DNA of 64,000 nt from Desertibaculum subflavum. Its GTDB lineage: Bacteria; Pseudomonadota; Alphaproteobacteria; Ferrovibrionales; Ferrovibrionaceae. Below, piece by piece: positions 46,276 to 56,548 of the stretch. The stretch is from assembly GCA_003576705.1 (NCBI GenBank), contig QOZS01000005.1, positions 62,001 to 126,000 of the forward strand. The letters are read 5' to 3'. The translations under genes and the position numbers were made by a program. The notes under the pieces are model-generated. The model was not told where the DNA came from and made no database searches. It saw nothing but the letters and a program-made list of their open reading frames with translations. How positions within the stretch are numbered: the first letter of the stretch is position 1; every line of letters starts with the position of its first letter.

Positions 46276-48174
46276 ATGTGCGGTATTGTCGGATTGTTCG
46301 ATCTGCGCGGTCAGCGGGCAATCGACCGCGCGATGCTCGAGCGCATGAACGACGCCATCCTGCATCGCGGGCCGGATTCGGACGGCTTTCACCTGGAACC
46401 GGGCGTGGGCCTCGCGATGCGCCGTCTCGCCATCATCGACCTGTCCGGCGGCAACCAGCCGCTCTACAACGAGGACGGTTCGGTCGGTGTCGTCTACAAC
46501 GGTCAGATCTACAACTTCCAGTCGCTGACGCCCGAGCTGCAGGCCAAAGGACACGGCTTCCGGACCGTCTGCGATACGGAAGTGGTGGTGCATGCCTGGG
46601 AGGAATGGGGCGAGGCCTGCGTCGAGCGCTTCAACGGGATGTTCGCCTTCGCGATCTGGGACCGGGCGAAGCGTCGCCTGTTCCTGGCCCGCGACCGGCT
46701 GGGCGAGAAGCCGCTCTATTGGACGGTTCTGCCGGACGGCATGTTCGCCTTCGCCTCCGAGTTGAAGGCGCTGCTGACCCTGCCCGGCCTGGAGCGGCGG
46801 ATCGAGCCGCGCGCGGTCGAGCAGTACTTCGCCTATGGCTACGTGCCGGAGCCGCTGACCATCCTGCGCGGCGTGTTCAAGCTCGAGCCCGGACACAGCA
46901 TCACATTGGAGCAGGGCCAGGAGACGGTGCGTCCGAAGCGCTACTGGGACGTTCGCTTCACCCAGGGGCCGGCCGGCACGGAGGCCGATCTGCGCCACGA
47001 ACTGATCGAACGTTTGAGCGCATCGGTCCGCATGCGCATGATCTCGGATGTGCCGCTCGGCGCGTTTCTGTCCGGCGGCGTCGATTCCAGCGCCATCGTC
47101 GCGATGATGGCGGAGCTCTCGCCCGTGCCGGTCAACACATTCTGCATCGCGTTCCAGCAGCCGGATTTTGACGAATCGGGCTACGCGGCAAAAATCGCTG
47201 AGCGGTACCGGACGAATCACGTCGTGGAGACGGTGGATGCCGACGCGATCGGCCCGATCGACCGCCTGGCCCAGATCTACGACGAGCCGTTCGGCGACAG
47301 CTCGGCCTTGCCGACGCTTAAGGTGTGCGAACTGGCACGGAAGAAGGTGACGGTCGCGCTGTCGGGAGACGGCGGCGACGAGGTGTTCGCCGGCTATCGG
47401 CGGTATCTCTGGCATGTGCGCGAGCAGCAGATCCGCGCCAGCGTCCCCGACGGCATCCGCCGCGGCCTGTTCGGCATGCTGGGGGCGGTCTACCCCAAGC
47501 TCGACTGGGCGCCGCGCTTCCTGCGCGCCAAGACCACGTTCCAGGAGCTCGCCTCCGACCCGGTCGAGGCCTACATGATCAGCGTGTCGGAGACGACCGA
47601 TCCCGAGCGCGCCGCCATCTTCTCCTCGCGCCTCAAGGCGGATCTGCAGCGCCATCGAGCGGTCGAGGTGCTGGCCGGCCATATCGCCGCCGCCGGCACC
47701 GACGACCCGCTTGCTGCGGTGCAATACGCCGACCTGAAGACATGGCTTTCCGGGCGCATGCTGGTGAAGGTGGATCGTGCCAGCATGGCGGTTTCACTCG
47801 AGGTTCGCGTACCAATGCTCGACCACACCTTTGTGGAATGGGCGGCCAGCCTGCCGTCGGGGCTCAAGCTCAATGGCCAGGAACGCAAGTTCATTCTGAA
47901 GCGGGCGCTGGAGCCGAAGGTGCCGGACGATCTTCTGTATCGACCGAAGCAGGGCTTCTCGACGCCCCTGGCGCGCTGGTTCCGGGGGCCGCTGCGCGAG
48001 CGCATCCGCGCCGCGTTGCTCGGCCCGGCGCTCGGCGGTTCCGGCTTGTTCGACATGACCGAGATCGCGCGTCGCCTGGAGGATCATGCCGCCGGCCGGC
48101 GCGACCATGCGGCCCTGCTATGGAATCTGTGGATGTTCGAGGGATTCCTGCGCAACACAGGGGCGCGGGCGTAG
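46276..48174 (+). CDS. XrtA-system amidotransferase, asparagine synthase type
   Basis: This is a 632-residue class II glutamine amidotransferase. Cys2 of MCGIVGLFDLRGQRAIDRAM is the nucleophile, and VYNGQIYNF and FAFAIWD complete the glutaminase domain. The synthase domain has the ATP pyrophosphatase loop FLSGGVDSSAIV near residue 265. Genes like this are constant members of exosortase A EPS loci and probably amidate a sugar acid of the polysaccharide. It is 16 bases after xrtA. Confidence 0.92.
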   Translation: MCGIVGLFDLRGQRAIDRAMLERMNDAILHRGPDSDGFHLEPGVGLAMRRLAIIDLSGGNQPLYNEDGSVGVVYNGQIYNFQSLTPELQAKGHGFRTVCDTEVVVHAWEEWGEACVERFNGMFAFAIWDRAKRRLFLARDRLGEKPLYWTVLPDGMFAFASELKALLTLPGLERRIEPRAVEQYFAYGYVPEPLTILRGVFKLEPGHSITLEQGQETVRPKRYWDVRFTQGPAGTEADLRHELIERLSASVRMRMISDVPLGAFLSGGVDSSAIVAMMAELSPVPVNTFCIAFQQPDFDESGYAAKIAERYRTNHVVETVDADAIGPIDRLAQIYDEPFGDSSALPTLKVCELARKKVTVALSGDGGDEVFAGYRRYLWHVREQQIRASVPDGIRRGLFGMLGAVYPKLDWAPRFLRAKTTFQELASDPVEAYMISVSETTDPERAAIFSSRLKADLQRHRAVEVLAGHIAAAGTDDPLAAVQYADLKTWLSGRMLVKVDRASMAVSLEVRVPMLDHTFVEWAASLPSGLKLNGQERKFILKRALEPKVPDDLLYRPKQGFSTPLARWFRGPLRERIRAALLGPALGGSGLFDMTEIARRLEDHAAGRRDHAALLWNLWMFEGFLRNTGARA

Positions 48175-48267
48175 TGCGGTGACGGATATGGGTGCGGCTT
48201 GCGCCGGCGAGCGCCTGATCTCTACTATCGATCGCGTGCAATTCCCCACGGATCGGGGTTGACGAGC

Positions 48268-48573
48268 GTGCCGGCAGACAACCTCGCCTCGGAACTGGTC
48301 GATCGGTGCTATGGCCTGCTCGCCCCCATGGGCTGGCCCGCCCGTCTCTCGGCATTGATGGAGCTGCACGACCAGCTTCGCGACGAGTTCGTCGACTTCC
48401 AAGAGTTCTGCGACGTGTTTCCCCGGTTCATCGAGCAACTGGTCGATCGCCTCGACGGTGCCGAGGTGACCTGTTTCGAACAGGCGCAGGTCATGGCGAA
48501 CTCTGCCAACAAGCTTCACCGTGATGCGGCGGGCGCATGGCTGGCGCGCCACTATGCGCGGGAGGCACGCTGA
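48268..48573 (+). CDS. Small protein of unknown function in the XrtA locus
   Basis: This is a 101-residue predicted soluble protein, acidic and helical (LVDRCYGLLAPMGWPARLSA, DFQEFCDVFPRFIEQLVDRL). The GTG at 48268 is preferred; an ATG at 48199 adds 23 residues without family support. No signal, membrane helix or known domain is seen. Its position between the amidotransferase and the histidine kinase suggests a link with EPS regulation, but nothing in the sequence shows this. Confidence 0.6.
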   Translation: MPADNLASELVDRCYGLLAPMGWPARLSALMELHDQLRDEFVDFQEFCDVFPRFIEQLVDRLDGAEVTCFEQAQVMANSANKLHRDAAGAWLARHYAREAR

Positions 48574-48615
48574 TGTGGCGGCTTTCTCTTCGAGCTCGCT
48601 GAGCGAGAGGCGGGC

Positions 48616-50694
48616 ATGTCGCTGGTCGGCTGGGTTCACGCGGTTGCCGCTGTCGCCTATCTGCTGACGGCCGTGCTGGTCTTCTGGCGCGGCGGCCAGG
48701 GGAGCGGCCCGCGGGCGTTGTCCCTTGCCGCCTTGACGACGGCAGCCTGGGCCGGCCTCGCGGCGTTCGCCGATGCCAGCGGGGGCGCGGTGGCGGAGGA
48801 CGCCGCCCGCATCGCCGAAGCGGCGCGTTCGTTCGGCTGGATCGCATTGCTGATCGCCGTGGCCAGCAGCTTCATCGGACGGACGCCGGCGCTCTGGCGA
48901 TATTTGGGCGTGGCGGCCGTGGCGCTCCTCGCGGCTCAGGCAGCCTTGGCGGCCGCGCCCAACGGCGAGATCGTCGCCGCTGCCGGCTATCTGCTGGCCA
49001 TCGGCCTGGCCGTGATCGGCCTGATGACGATCGAGAACGTGCTGCGCAATCTGTCGCAGAGCCAGCTTTGGGCCCTCAAATATCTCCTGGTCGCGCTGCT
49101 CGCGCTGTTCATCCTCGACTTCGTCGTGCACTCGGTCGTGTTCCTGTTCCGCCAGGAAAACGACGCTTTCGTCGCCGCGCGCGGCATCGTGACCACGGCG
49201 TTGATCCCGTTGATCCTGGTCAGCGCCATTCGCAACCCCGTCATCGCCGTCAACATTCACGCCTCGCGCGGCGTGGTGTTCTATTCGGCGACGCTGATCG
49301 CCAGCGGCGCCTATCTGATCGTGACCGCGCTGGTGGGTACCTATGTGCGGACGATCGGCGGCCAGGCGGCGACAGCGCTGTCGCTTGTCGTGGTGGCGCT
49401 GGCGCTGATCGGGCTGGTGCTGGCGCTCCTGTCCCGCACCGTGCGATCGGCGATCAAGCTGTTCATCAGCCAGAATTTCTTCAGCTATCGCTACGACTAC
49501 CGGATGGAGTGGAGCCGGCTGACCAACACGATCGCGTCCGACAACGAGGTGGTCGACCTGCATGCGCGGGTGGTCAAAGCCGCGGCGGAGCTGCTGGACA
49601 GCCATGCCGGCAGCCTGTGGCTCAGGAGCGCCGATCACGGCGGGCTTTCATATTCGGCCGGCTGGCATTTCCGGACCGGTGTCACCGTGCTGCCGGAGAG
49701 CGATCCGGTCGTCGCCGCGCTCGAATCGCAGCCGGCGGTCCTCAATCTGGCCGACCCGGCGACATTGGGTGAACTGACCGGGGCGGATGCGCTGGCCGGC
49801 TGGCGATCGGCGGTCCCCGATCTCTGGCTGATCGTGCCGCTGACGCATCGAGACCGTCTGATCGGTATTCTGGCCTTGTCGCGCCCGCGGGTGCCGCGCG
49901 ACCTGGGTGAGGAGGATTATCAGCTGTTCCGGCTGATCGGCGGCCAGATTGCCGGCTACATCGCCGAGGAAATGACCTATCGGGCGCTGATGGAGGCACG
50001 CCAGCTGGAGGAGTTCAACAAGCGCTTCGCGTTCGTGATCCACGACATCAAGAACCTGACCGGACAGCTGTCGCTTCTCGTTCGCAACATGGAAAAGTTC
50101 GGCGACGACCCGGCCTTCAGAGCCGATCTGTCCGCGACATTGCGCAATTCGGTCGACAAGATGCGGGCGCTTCTCGAACAGTTGAGCGCGAAGCGTCTGG
50201 CCAAAGCCGAGATGAAGGCCGAGAACAAGGCGCCCGTCCGGCATGAAGATCTGGTACGGCTTGTCCGCGACTTCACCGGCGGCTGGTCTGCCGGCGAGCA
50301 TCGCATCGTCGTCTCCGCCCGGGCGGACAGCGTTCCGGTCCAGCTGCCCAGTACGGAGAAATTAACCAATGTTTTGGAACAGTTAGTCCAGAACGCCATT
50401 GAGGCGACGCCGGCCGGCGGCGTGGTGACGATCACGGTATCGGACAAGGGCGGCCGAGGGTTGATCGAGGTCACCGACCAAGGGCCTGGCATGGATGCGG
50501 AGTTCGTTCGCAATGAGTTGTTTCGTCCGTTTCGATCGACGAAGGGATCGGGGTTCGGCATTGGCGCCTACCAGGCGCGAGAAACCGTGCGCCAGCTCGG
50601 CGGTGCGCTCGAGGTCGACAGCGCCGAGGGCCACGGCACCACGATGCGGATTGCGCTGCCGCTCGCCGTCGCGCCCCGCGTCGTTCCGGCATAA
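48616..50694 (+). CDS. prsK: XrtA-system sensor histidine kinase PrsK
   Basis: This 692-residue kinase has an N-terminal membrane module of about eight helices (1-275), a GAF domain (about 315-455), and a DHp/HATPase part. FVIHDIKNLTGQLSLLVRNM contains the likely phospho-acceptor H476. The ATPase domain shows NAIEATPAGGVVTITV (N box), VTDQGPGMD (G1) and GSGFGIGAYQARE (G2). It is paired with PrsR 15 bases downstream, as usual in exosortase A loci. The signal sensed is unknown. Confidence 0.93.
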   Translation: MSLVGWVHAVAAVAYLLTAVLVFWRGGQGSGPRALSLAALTTAAWAGLAAFADASGGAVAEDAARIAEAARSFGWIALLIAVASSFIGRTPALWRYLGVAAVALLAAQAALAAAPNGEIVAAAGYLLAIGLAVIGLMTIENVLRNLSQSQLWALKYLLVALLALFILDFVVHSVVFLFRQENDAFVAARGIVTTALIPLILVSAIRNPVIAVNIHASRGVVFYSATLIASGAYLIVTALVGTYVRTIGGQAATALSLVVVALALIGLVLALLSRTVRSAIKLFISQNFFSYRYDYRMEWSRLTNTIASDNEVVDLHARVVKAAAELLDSHAGSLWLRSADHGGLSYSAGWHFRTGVTVLPESDPVVAALESQPAVLNLADPATLGELTGADALAGWRSAVPDLWLIVPLTHRDRLIGILALSRPRVPRDLGEEDYQLFRLIGGQIAGYIAEEMTYRALMEARQLEEFNKRFAFVIHDIKNLTGQLSLLVRNMEKFGDDPAFRADLSATLRNSVDKMRALLEQLSAKRLAKAEMKAENKAPVRHEDLVRLVRDFTGGWSAGEHRIVVSARADSVPVQLPSTEKLTNVLEQLVQNAIEATPAGGVVTITVSDKGGRGLIEVTDQGPGMDAEFVRNELFRPFRSTKGSGFGIGAYQARETVRQLGGALEVDSAEGHGTTMRIALPLAVAPRVVPA

Positions 50695-50709
50695 GGTGGT
50701 GTCCAGGCA

Positions 50710-52071
50710 ATGACGGAACGTCGCCCGTTGCTTCTCGTCGAGGATGATGTCGGCCTGCAGCGCCAGATGACCTGGGCGCTGGGCGACGAGTTCGACGTGT
50801 CGGTCGCCGGCAGCCGTGCCGCGGCGATGGAAATGGTGAAGGGGCGCGACGAGGGCTTTCCGGTCGCCGTGCTCGACCTGGGCCTGCCGCCCGACGAGAA
50901 CGGGGCGACCGAGGGCCTCGCCCTCCTGCAGGAAATTCTGGCCCACGCGCCCGCCACCAAGGTCATCGTGGCGAGCGGCAACGAGGAGCGCGCCAACGCG
51001 GTAAAGGCAATCAGCATCGGCGCCTATGATTTCTACGGCAAGCCGGTCGATATCGACGTGCTGGGGCTGATCATCCGGCGCGCCATCCATCTGTACGATC
51101 TCGAGGCCGAGAACCGCTCGCTGCACCAGAAGGCGGATTCTCCGTTGGCGGGGTTGGTCACGGCGGATCCCGATGTGCTGCGGGTATGCCGTTCGGTCGA
51201 GCGCTTCGCCAATACCGACGTCAACGTGCTCATCATCGGCGAAAGCGGCACCGGCAAGGAGCTGATCGCCCGCGGCATTCACGATCTCGGCAACCGGCGC
51301 GGCAAGCCCTTCGTTGCGATCAACTGCGCATCGATCCCGGAAACGCTGCTCGAGAGCGAGCTGTTCGGCTACGAGAAGGGTTCGTTCACCGGCGCTGTCA
51401 AGACCACGCCCGGCAAAGTGGAGGTCGCGAATACCGGGACGCTGTTCCTCGACGAGATCGGCGACCTGCCGCTGTCGCTGCAGGCGAAGCTGCTGCGCTT
51501 CCTGCAGGAGCGGCGGGTCGAGAGGATAGGCGGCCGCCAACCCATTCCCGTCGATGTGCGGATCGTGTCGGCCACCAACCAGGACTTGGCGACGATGATC
51601 GGTACCGGCAGGTTCCGGGAGGACCTCTACTACCGCCTCAACGAGGTACGCGTCGATATGCCGCCGCTACGCGCCCGGCCCGGCGATCCGCTGTTGCTCG
51701 CCAATTTCTTTCTCGGCGGCTTCAATCGAGCCTATAAGCGGGCCGTCCGAGGCTTCGCGCCCGATGCGATCACCGCTATCGGCAGCCACCCTTGGCCCGG
51801 CAACGTGCGCGAGCTGGAAAACCGGATGAAGCGCGCGGTGATCATGTGCGAGGGCAAGCTGATCACGGCTGCCGATCTTGACCTCGCGGCGCCGGCATCG
51901 GACCAGGAAGAGGTGCTGGATCTCAAAGAGGCGCGCGACCGGACGGACCGGTTAACCATCCAGCGCGCGCTGATGCATGCCCAGGGCAACATATCGAAGG
52001 CGGCCAAAGTGCTGGGCGTCACACGGCCCACACTCTACTATCTGATAAAGACCCTCGACGTGAAAATCTGA
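50710..52071 (+). CDS. prsR: XrtA-system sigma-54 response regulator PrsR
   Basis: This 453-residue NtrC-type activator has a receiver domain (1-125) with phospho-acceptor D56 ([13 protein letters not shown]), an AAA+ domain with Walker [12 protein letters not shown] (about 177), the sigma-54 contact loop GSFTGA (about 224), and a C-terminal Fis-type helix-turn-helix [20 protein letters not shown]. It therefore acts at sigma-54 promoters, and a fitting promoter with an upstream palindrome lies at 56451-56548. The family is known as the PEP-CTERM-box response regulator. Confidence 0.95.
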   Translation: MTERRPLLLVEDDVGLQRQMTWALGDEFDVSVAGSRAAAMEMVKGRDEGFPVAVLDLGLPPDENGATEGLALLQEILAHAPATKVIVASGNEERANAVKAISIGAYDFYGKPVDIDVLGLIIRRAIHLYDLEAENRSLHQKADSPLAGLVTADPDVLRVCRSVERFANTDVNVLIIGESGTGKELIARGIHDLGNRRGKPFVAINCASIPETLLESELFGYEKGSFTGAVKTTPGKVEVANTGTLFLDEIGDLPLSLQAKLLRFLQERRVERIGGRQPIPVDVRIVSATNQDLATMIGTGRFREDLYYRLNEVRVDMPPLRARPGDPLLLANFFLGGFNRAYKRAVRGFAPDAITAIGSHPWPGNVRELENRMKRAVIMCEGKLITAADLDLAAPASDQEEVLDLKEARDRTDRLTIQRALMHAQGNISKAAKVLGVTRPTLYYLIKTLDVKI

Positions 52072-52130
52072 CCAGAAAGGCCGTCCGGGCCTTGGAAACA
52101 TGGTCTCGGCGGCATACGAGGAGGCACACC

Positions 52131-54920
52131 ATGAAGCTCGAACGCTCCGCGATTCTCATCTCGCTTCGTGCCCTCGTTGTCGGCTGCGCACTGGCCGGTG
52201 CGCCGGCCTGGGCCGATCGCGCCGAATCCGACAAGTACCTGAGCGAAGGGCGCAAGCAGATCGAGAAGGGCGATTTTCGCTCGGCGATCATCCAGCTGAA
52301 GAACGCCGTTCGAGCCGACGGCAACAACCTCGAGGCGCGCCGGGCGCTCGGCATGGCGCAGCTTGCCGTCGGCGACCTGCTGAGCGCCGAGAAGGAGCTC
52401 GGCATCTTTGTCGAAAAGGCGCCTGACGACGCGTCGGCGATAGTGCCCTACGGCGAAGCCATGCTGCAGCTGCGCCGGTACGACGACGTGATCGCGCGCC
52501 TGGAGCCCAAAGGGCGCCCGAAGGACATCGATGCGCAGGTGCTCGCTCTGCGCGGCCATGCCCTGGCGGCGACCGGCCGCACCGATCAGGCAATCCAGGC
52601 ATTCGACGAATCTCTGAAGCTTCAGCCGACCGTGCGCGCACATCTCGGCTACGCGCTTGTACTGCGCCGGACGCAGGGCATCGAGCGGGCAGGCGCCGAG
52701 ATCGACAAGGCGCTGGCAATCGATCCGAAGAGCCCGGAAGCGGCACTCGCCAAGGCCGAGCTGCTGCGCGATGCGGGCAAGTTCGACGAAGCCTTGCCGT
52801 TCGCCGATCAGGCGGCAGCGTCGCCGCGGCTCGAAGTGCCGGCGCGTCTGGCACGCATTCCCCTCTACATCCGCCAGGGCAAGGACGACCGCGCGACGGC
52901 CGATGTGAACGCCGTGCTGGGCAAGGTCAAGGACCAGCCGCTGGCCACGTACTTCAAGGCTCTTCTGGCGGCCAGGGCCAACAACCTCGATGGCGCGCAG
53001 CAGATCTTGCAGGGCCTGTCGCCGGAATTCATCGACAACTACCCGCCGGCATTGTTCCTCAGCGGCGTGACCTCCTATTCAAAGGGCCAGCTCGACGTTG
53101 CCGAAGGGCGTTTGCGCAGCTACGTGAACAAGATTCCATCGAACGTCGCCGCGCGAAAGATCCTGGGCTCGATCTATCTGCGCAAGGGCGACGCGACCAA
53201 GGCGCTGGCCATGCTCGAGCCGGCCCTGAAGACAGCACCGAACGATCCGCGGTTGCTGGGACTGCTCGGCACCGCTTCGGAACGGCTCGGCAAGTCCAAC
53301 GACGCGGTCGCCTATTTCGAGCGTGCGACGGAGCAAGATCCGGAGGACGCAGGCCTGCAGACCCAGCTTGCCCTCGGCAAGCTGCGCACTGGCCAAACCG
53401 ATGAGGCGATCGAGGCGCTGGAGGGCGTAGTCGACAAGAACCCGGGCGCGGTTCGTGCGACCTCGGCTCTGCTGGCCGCGCATATCCGCGGCGGCGCTTA
53501 CGACAAGGCGATGGCAGAGGTGGCCGATCTGCGCAAGCGCACGCCGGATGCGCCGCTGCCAGACTACTACGAAGGCGCCGTCCTGGTTGCCAAGCGCGAC
53601 CTGGCCGGCGGCCGCCAGGCATTCGAGGCGGCGCTGAAGAAGGATCCGAAATTCCATGCGGCCCGGTTCGCGCTGGCCCGGGTTTACGTTGCCGAAGGCG
53701 ACCGCGACAAGGCCGTCGGGCAGATCGCCAAGGTCCTGGAAGCGGATCCGGGCAACGAGCGGGCCATCCTGGACATGGCGGAGCTGCAGGCATCCGGCGG
53801 CAAGCTGGACGACGCCATTGCGACGCTCGACAAGGCACGGCGTGCCGACGCCAAGACGGTGAACGTCCGCCTCAAGCTGGTCGATGCCTACCTGGCCAAG
53901 AAGGAGGGCGAGCGGGCGCTGGTTGTGGCCCGTGAGACCGCGACGATGACCGGTGGCACGCCGCAGGCGCTCGATGCGCTGGGCCGGGCGCAGTCGGCGG
54001 TTGGCGACAAGGCCTCGGCCATCGGGACCTATCGGCAGATTGTCGCGCAATTGCCCCAATCGGGCGCCGCTCTGCAGCGCCTCGCCGGCGCGCTGCTGTT
54101 GAACGACGATGTGGCGGGCGCCAAGCAGGCGCTGCTTCAGGCGGCACGCGTCGACCCTGCCTTCGCGCCCGCGCAGCAGGACTATGTGCGACTGGCGGCG
54201 CGCGAGGGCGGGGCGGATGCCGCGATTGCGGCGGCTAAGGAGCTGAAGGAGAACGCGCCGAGCTCGGCGGTGGCACCCGTGCTGCTCGGCGAAAGCTATG
54301 TGCAGGCGAAGAAGTACGGCGAGGCTGTTGCCGTGTTCCGGCAGATCCGCACGGAGAAGCCTTCGAACGCCATCCTCATTCGCGAGGCCGAGGCGCTGAA
54401 CGCCGACAAGAAGGGGGCGGAGGCGCGCAATCTGCTGGAAGGCTGGCTGAAGGATAATGCCGGCGACCAGGCCGTGCGCCTCGCGCTCGCCGGTATGCAT
54501 CTGCAGGCCAAGAACGAGCCGGCGGCGATCACCCAGTATGAGGCGGTGCTCGCCGCGGCACCGAACAACGTGCTGGCGCTGAACAACCTGGCCTGGTCAT
54601 TGCGGGAACGCGACGGCGCCAGGGCGGTGACGCTGGCGGCGCGCGCGGCGGAGCTGGCGCCGAATGCGGCGGAGGTTCTCGACACCTATGGCTGGCTGCT
54701 CGTGCTCCGGAACGAGCCGGCCAAGGCGATCGAGCCGCTGCAGAAGGCTGCGTCGATTCCGAACGCGCCGGCACCGGTCCGCTATCACCTTGCGGCGGCG
54801 TTGGCGGGTGCCGGGCGCAAGGACGAGGCACGGCGCATTCTGGACGAGGTGCTTGCCGCGAACGCGTCGTTCGACGAACGGGCCGACGCCGAGGCGCTGC
54901 GCCGGAAGCTCGCCAACTGA
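52131..54920 (+). CDS. prsT: XrtA-system TPR-repeat protein PrsT
   Basis: This is a 929-residue exported TPR protein. The ATG at 52131 has GAGGAGG upstream and starts a signal sequence ending near AGAPAWA-D. About twenty TPR-like 34-residue repeats fill the rest, starting with YLSEGRKQIEKGDFRSAIIQ. PrsT-type proteins are regular partners of exosortase A loci and probably form a periplasmic scaffold for polysaccharide assembly or export. It is 59 bases after prsR. Confidence 0.9.
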   Translation: MKLERSAILISLRALVVGCALAGAPAWADRAESDKYLSEGRKQIEKGDFRSAIIQLKNAVRADGNNLEARRALGMAQLAVGDLLSAEKELGIFVEKAPDDASAIVPYGEAMLQLRRYDDVIARLEPKGRPKDIDAQVLALRGHALAATGRTDQAIQAFDESLKLQPTVRAHLGYALVLRRTQGIERAGAEIDKALAIDPKSPEAALAKAELLRDAGKFDEALPFADQAAASPRLEVPARLARIPLYIRQGKDDRATADVNAVLGKVKDQPLATYFKALLAARANNLDGAQQILQGLSPEFIDNYPPALFLSGVTSYSKGQLDVAEGRLRSYVNKIPSNVAARKILGSIYLRKGDATKALAMLEPALKTAPNDPRLLGLLGTASERLGKSNDAVAYFERATEQDPEDAGLQTQLALGKLRTGQTDEAIEALEGVVDKNPGAVRATSALLAAHIRGGAYDKAMAEVADLRKRTPDAPLPDYYEGAVLVAKRDLAGGRQAFEAALKKDPKFHAARFALARVYVAEGDRDKAVGQIAKVLEADPGNERAILDMAELQASGGKLDDAIATLDKARRADAKTVNVRLKLVDAYLAKKEGERALVVARETATMTGGTPQALDALGRAQSAVGDKASAIGTYRQIVAQLPQSGAALQRLAGALLLNDDVAGAKQALLQAARVDPAFAPAQQDYVRLAAREGGADAAIAAAKELKENAPSSAVAPVLLGESYVQAKKYGEAVAVFRQIRTEKPSNAILIREAEALNADKKGAEARNLLEGWLKDNAGDQAVRLALAGMHLQAKNEPAAITQYEAVLAAAPNNVLALNNLAWSLRERDGARAVTLAARAAELAPNAAEVLDTYGWLLVLRNEPAKAIEPLQKAASIPNAPAPVRYHLAAALAGAGRKDEARRILDEVLAANASFDERADAEALRRKLAN

Positions 54921-54987
54921 GCGCCGCGAAACGAGGGGGATAGGCCGGGCTCGCCGCGATCAGCGACGGGCATAGAGCTGTCTGACG

Positions 54988-56403
54988 ATGCGGATCTTCA
55001 AGCACAATATCCATGTCGCGTCGTTTCGGCTTGCGCTGTTCGAGCTGATTCTGCTGATCGTCGCCGTCATCCTGACGACGTCGTATCTGAGGACGGGCTA
55101 TCCGGAGGTCGCGCAGCATCCGCTGATCCTGCAATTCCTCCCCCCGGTCCTTACCTTTGTCTTCAGCTATGCGCTCGGCCTCTACGGCAAGGAAGCGATC
55201 GCCGACCCGTTGCGCGGCTTCATCCGGCACGGCCTGGCGAGCCTGCTCACCGCATCGGCGGTTTTCTTCATTCTCGGCGCATATTTCTATCTGCGCTCGA
55301 AGATCGGCAGCGTGGAGTTTCCGCTCGCGGTGCAATTCCGCTTCGTCGTGCTCTATGTCGGCACGGCGTTCCTCCTCACGACTCTCGGGCGGTACCTGTT
55401 CCTTCGAGTCGTCGATCTCGAAGTCCTGAAGCGCCGGATTCTCGTGCTGGGAACCGGCCAGAAGGCCGAGCGCATCCAGTCGTTCATGCAAAAGGCCGAA
55501 AACCGCGCGTTCGCCCGCATCACATTCCTGCCCGTCGTCGACGAGCCGGTGCTGACCGAGGCGGTGAACACGCTGACCCCACTCGCGCAGCACAACAAGC
55601 CGCTGCGCACCCTGGTGGACGAGACGGGCATCGACGAACTGGTGGTGGCGACGGACGACCGTCGCGGCCTTCCGACGGCAGAGCTGCTGGACGCCAAGCT
55701 GTCGGGCATCATGATTACCGACTATCTCGACTTCTACGAGCGGGAGGCGCGACGTATCGACCTCGATGCGCTGAGTCCGAGCTGGTTCATTTACTCGGAT
55801 GGCTTCGCGAGTGGCGCGTTTCACCATGCCGCCAAGCGCAGTTTCGACATCCTGGTGAGCGCGGCGGTGCTCGCCTTTGCGCTGCCCGTCATGCTGATGG
55901 CGGCGGTGCTCATCCGCCTCGACAGTCGGGGGCCGGTCTTCTATCGCCAGGTCAGGACCGGGCTGAACGGCGAGCCGTTCACACTCTTCAAGTTCCGCAG
56001 CATGCGGGTCGATGCCGAGCGCGACGGCCCGCAATGGGCCGCCCTCAGCGACAATCGAGTGACGCGCATCGGCACCTTCATCCGCAAGACGCGGATCGAC
56101 GAGCTGCCGCAAGTGTTCTGCGTCCTGCGCGGTGACATGAGCTTCATCGGCCCGCGTCCGGAGCGGCCGTTTTTCGTGGAATCACTGATCCAGCACGTGC
56201 CCTATTACAGCGAGCGGCACCGCATGAAGCCGGGTATCACCGGCTGGGCCCAGGTCAACTATCCCTACGGCGCCTCGATCGCGGACGCCAAGGAGAAGCT
56301 CTCCTACGACCTCTACTACACCAAGAATTTCAGTCTGTTCCTCGACGTACTGATCTTGCTGCAGACTATTCGGGTGGTGCTGGTGCCGGAAGGTGTGCGC
56401 TGA
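54988..56403 (+). CDS. XrtA-system undecaprenyl-phosphate sugar transferase (TIGR03013 type)
   Basis: This 471-residue polyprenyl-phosphate hexose-1-phosphate transferase has four N-terminal helices, a CoA-binding-like NAD fold (VLGTGQKAERIQSF), another helix (about 280) and the catalytic domain with KRSFDILVSAAVLAF, PVFYRQVRTGLNGEPFTLFK, DELPQVFCVLRGDMSFIGPR and the C-terminal YDLYYTKNFSLFLDV. It starts EPS repeat-unit synthesis on the lipid carrier. Exosortase A loci carry this specific type. Confidence 0.93.
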   Translation: MRIFKHNIHVASFRLALFELILLIVAVILTTSYLRTGYPEVAQHPLILQFLPPVLTFVFSYALGLYGKEAIADPLRGFIRHGLASLLTASAVFFILGAYFYLRSKIGSVEFPLAVQFRFVVLYVGTAFLLTTLGRYLFLRVVDLEVLKRRILVLGTGQKAERIQSFMQKAENRAFARITFLPVVDEPVLTEAVNTLTPLAQHNKPLRTLVDETGIDELVVATDDRRGLPTAELLDAKLSGIMITDYLDFYEREARRIDLDALSPSWFIYSDGFASGAFHHAAKRSFDILVSAAVLAFALPVMLMAAVLIRLDSRGPVFYRQVRTGLNGEPFTLFKFRSMRVDAERDGPQWAALSDNRVTRIGTFIRKTRIDELPQVFCVLRGDMSFIGPRPERPFFVESLIQHVPYYSERHRMKPGITGWAQVNYPYGASIADAKEKLSYDLYYTKNFSLFLDVLILLQTIRVVLVPEGVR

Positions 56404-56450
56404 CCGGGCCCGCAAAAGGCGGTGCAATCTTCGATTGGCCGTTGCGAACA

Positions 56451-56471
56451 GTTGTCAGAAATTCTTACAAC
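56451..56471. promoter_or_regulatory. 21-bp palindrome, candidate PrsR activator site
   Basis: Arms GTTGTCAGAA and TTCTTACAAC surround a central A. The arms are complementary at nine of ten positions. The centre is about 98 bases upstream of the transcription start predicted from the sigma-54 element, a normal distance for an activator of the NtrC type. A second partial TTGACAA lies at 56478. PrsR binding is inference. Confidence 0.65.
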
Positions 56472-56532
56472 CGACTTTTGACAATTGGCGACGGTCTAGT
56501 AAAGGCGCTGGAGATTCAATTGGATATGTAGG

Positions 56533-56548
56533 TGGTATGGGCTTTGCA
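56533..56548 (+). promoter_or_regulatory. Sigma-54 (RpoN) -24/-12 promoter
   Basis: TGGTAT-GGGCT-TTGCA fits the consensus TGGCAC-N5-TTGCW, with the invariant GG at 56534-56535 and GC at 56546-56547 ten bases apart. The predicted start is near 56559. It is the only match of this quality noticed in the intergenic DNA of the window and lies beside the gene for a sigma-54 activator. Confidence 0.75.

Noticed and set aside
48189..48202. TGG...TTGC before the 101-residue gene, as another sigma-54 site
   Set aside because: The GG and GC are nine bases apart, not ten, so the spacing is wrong.
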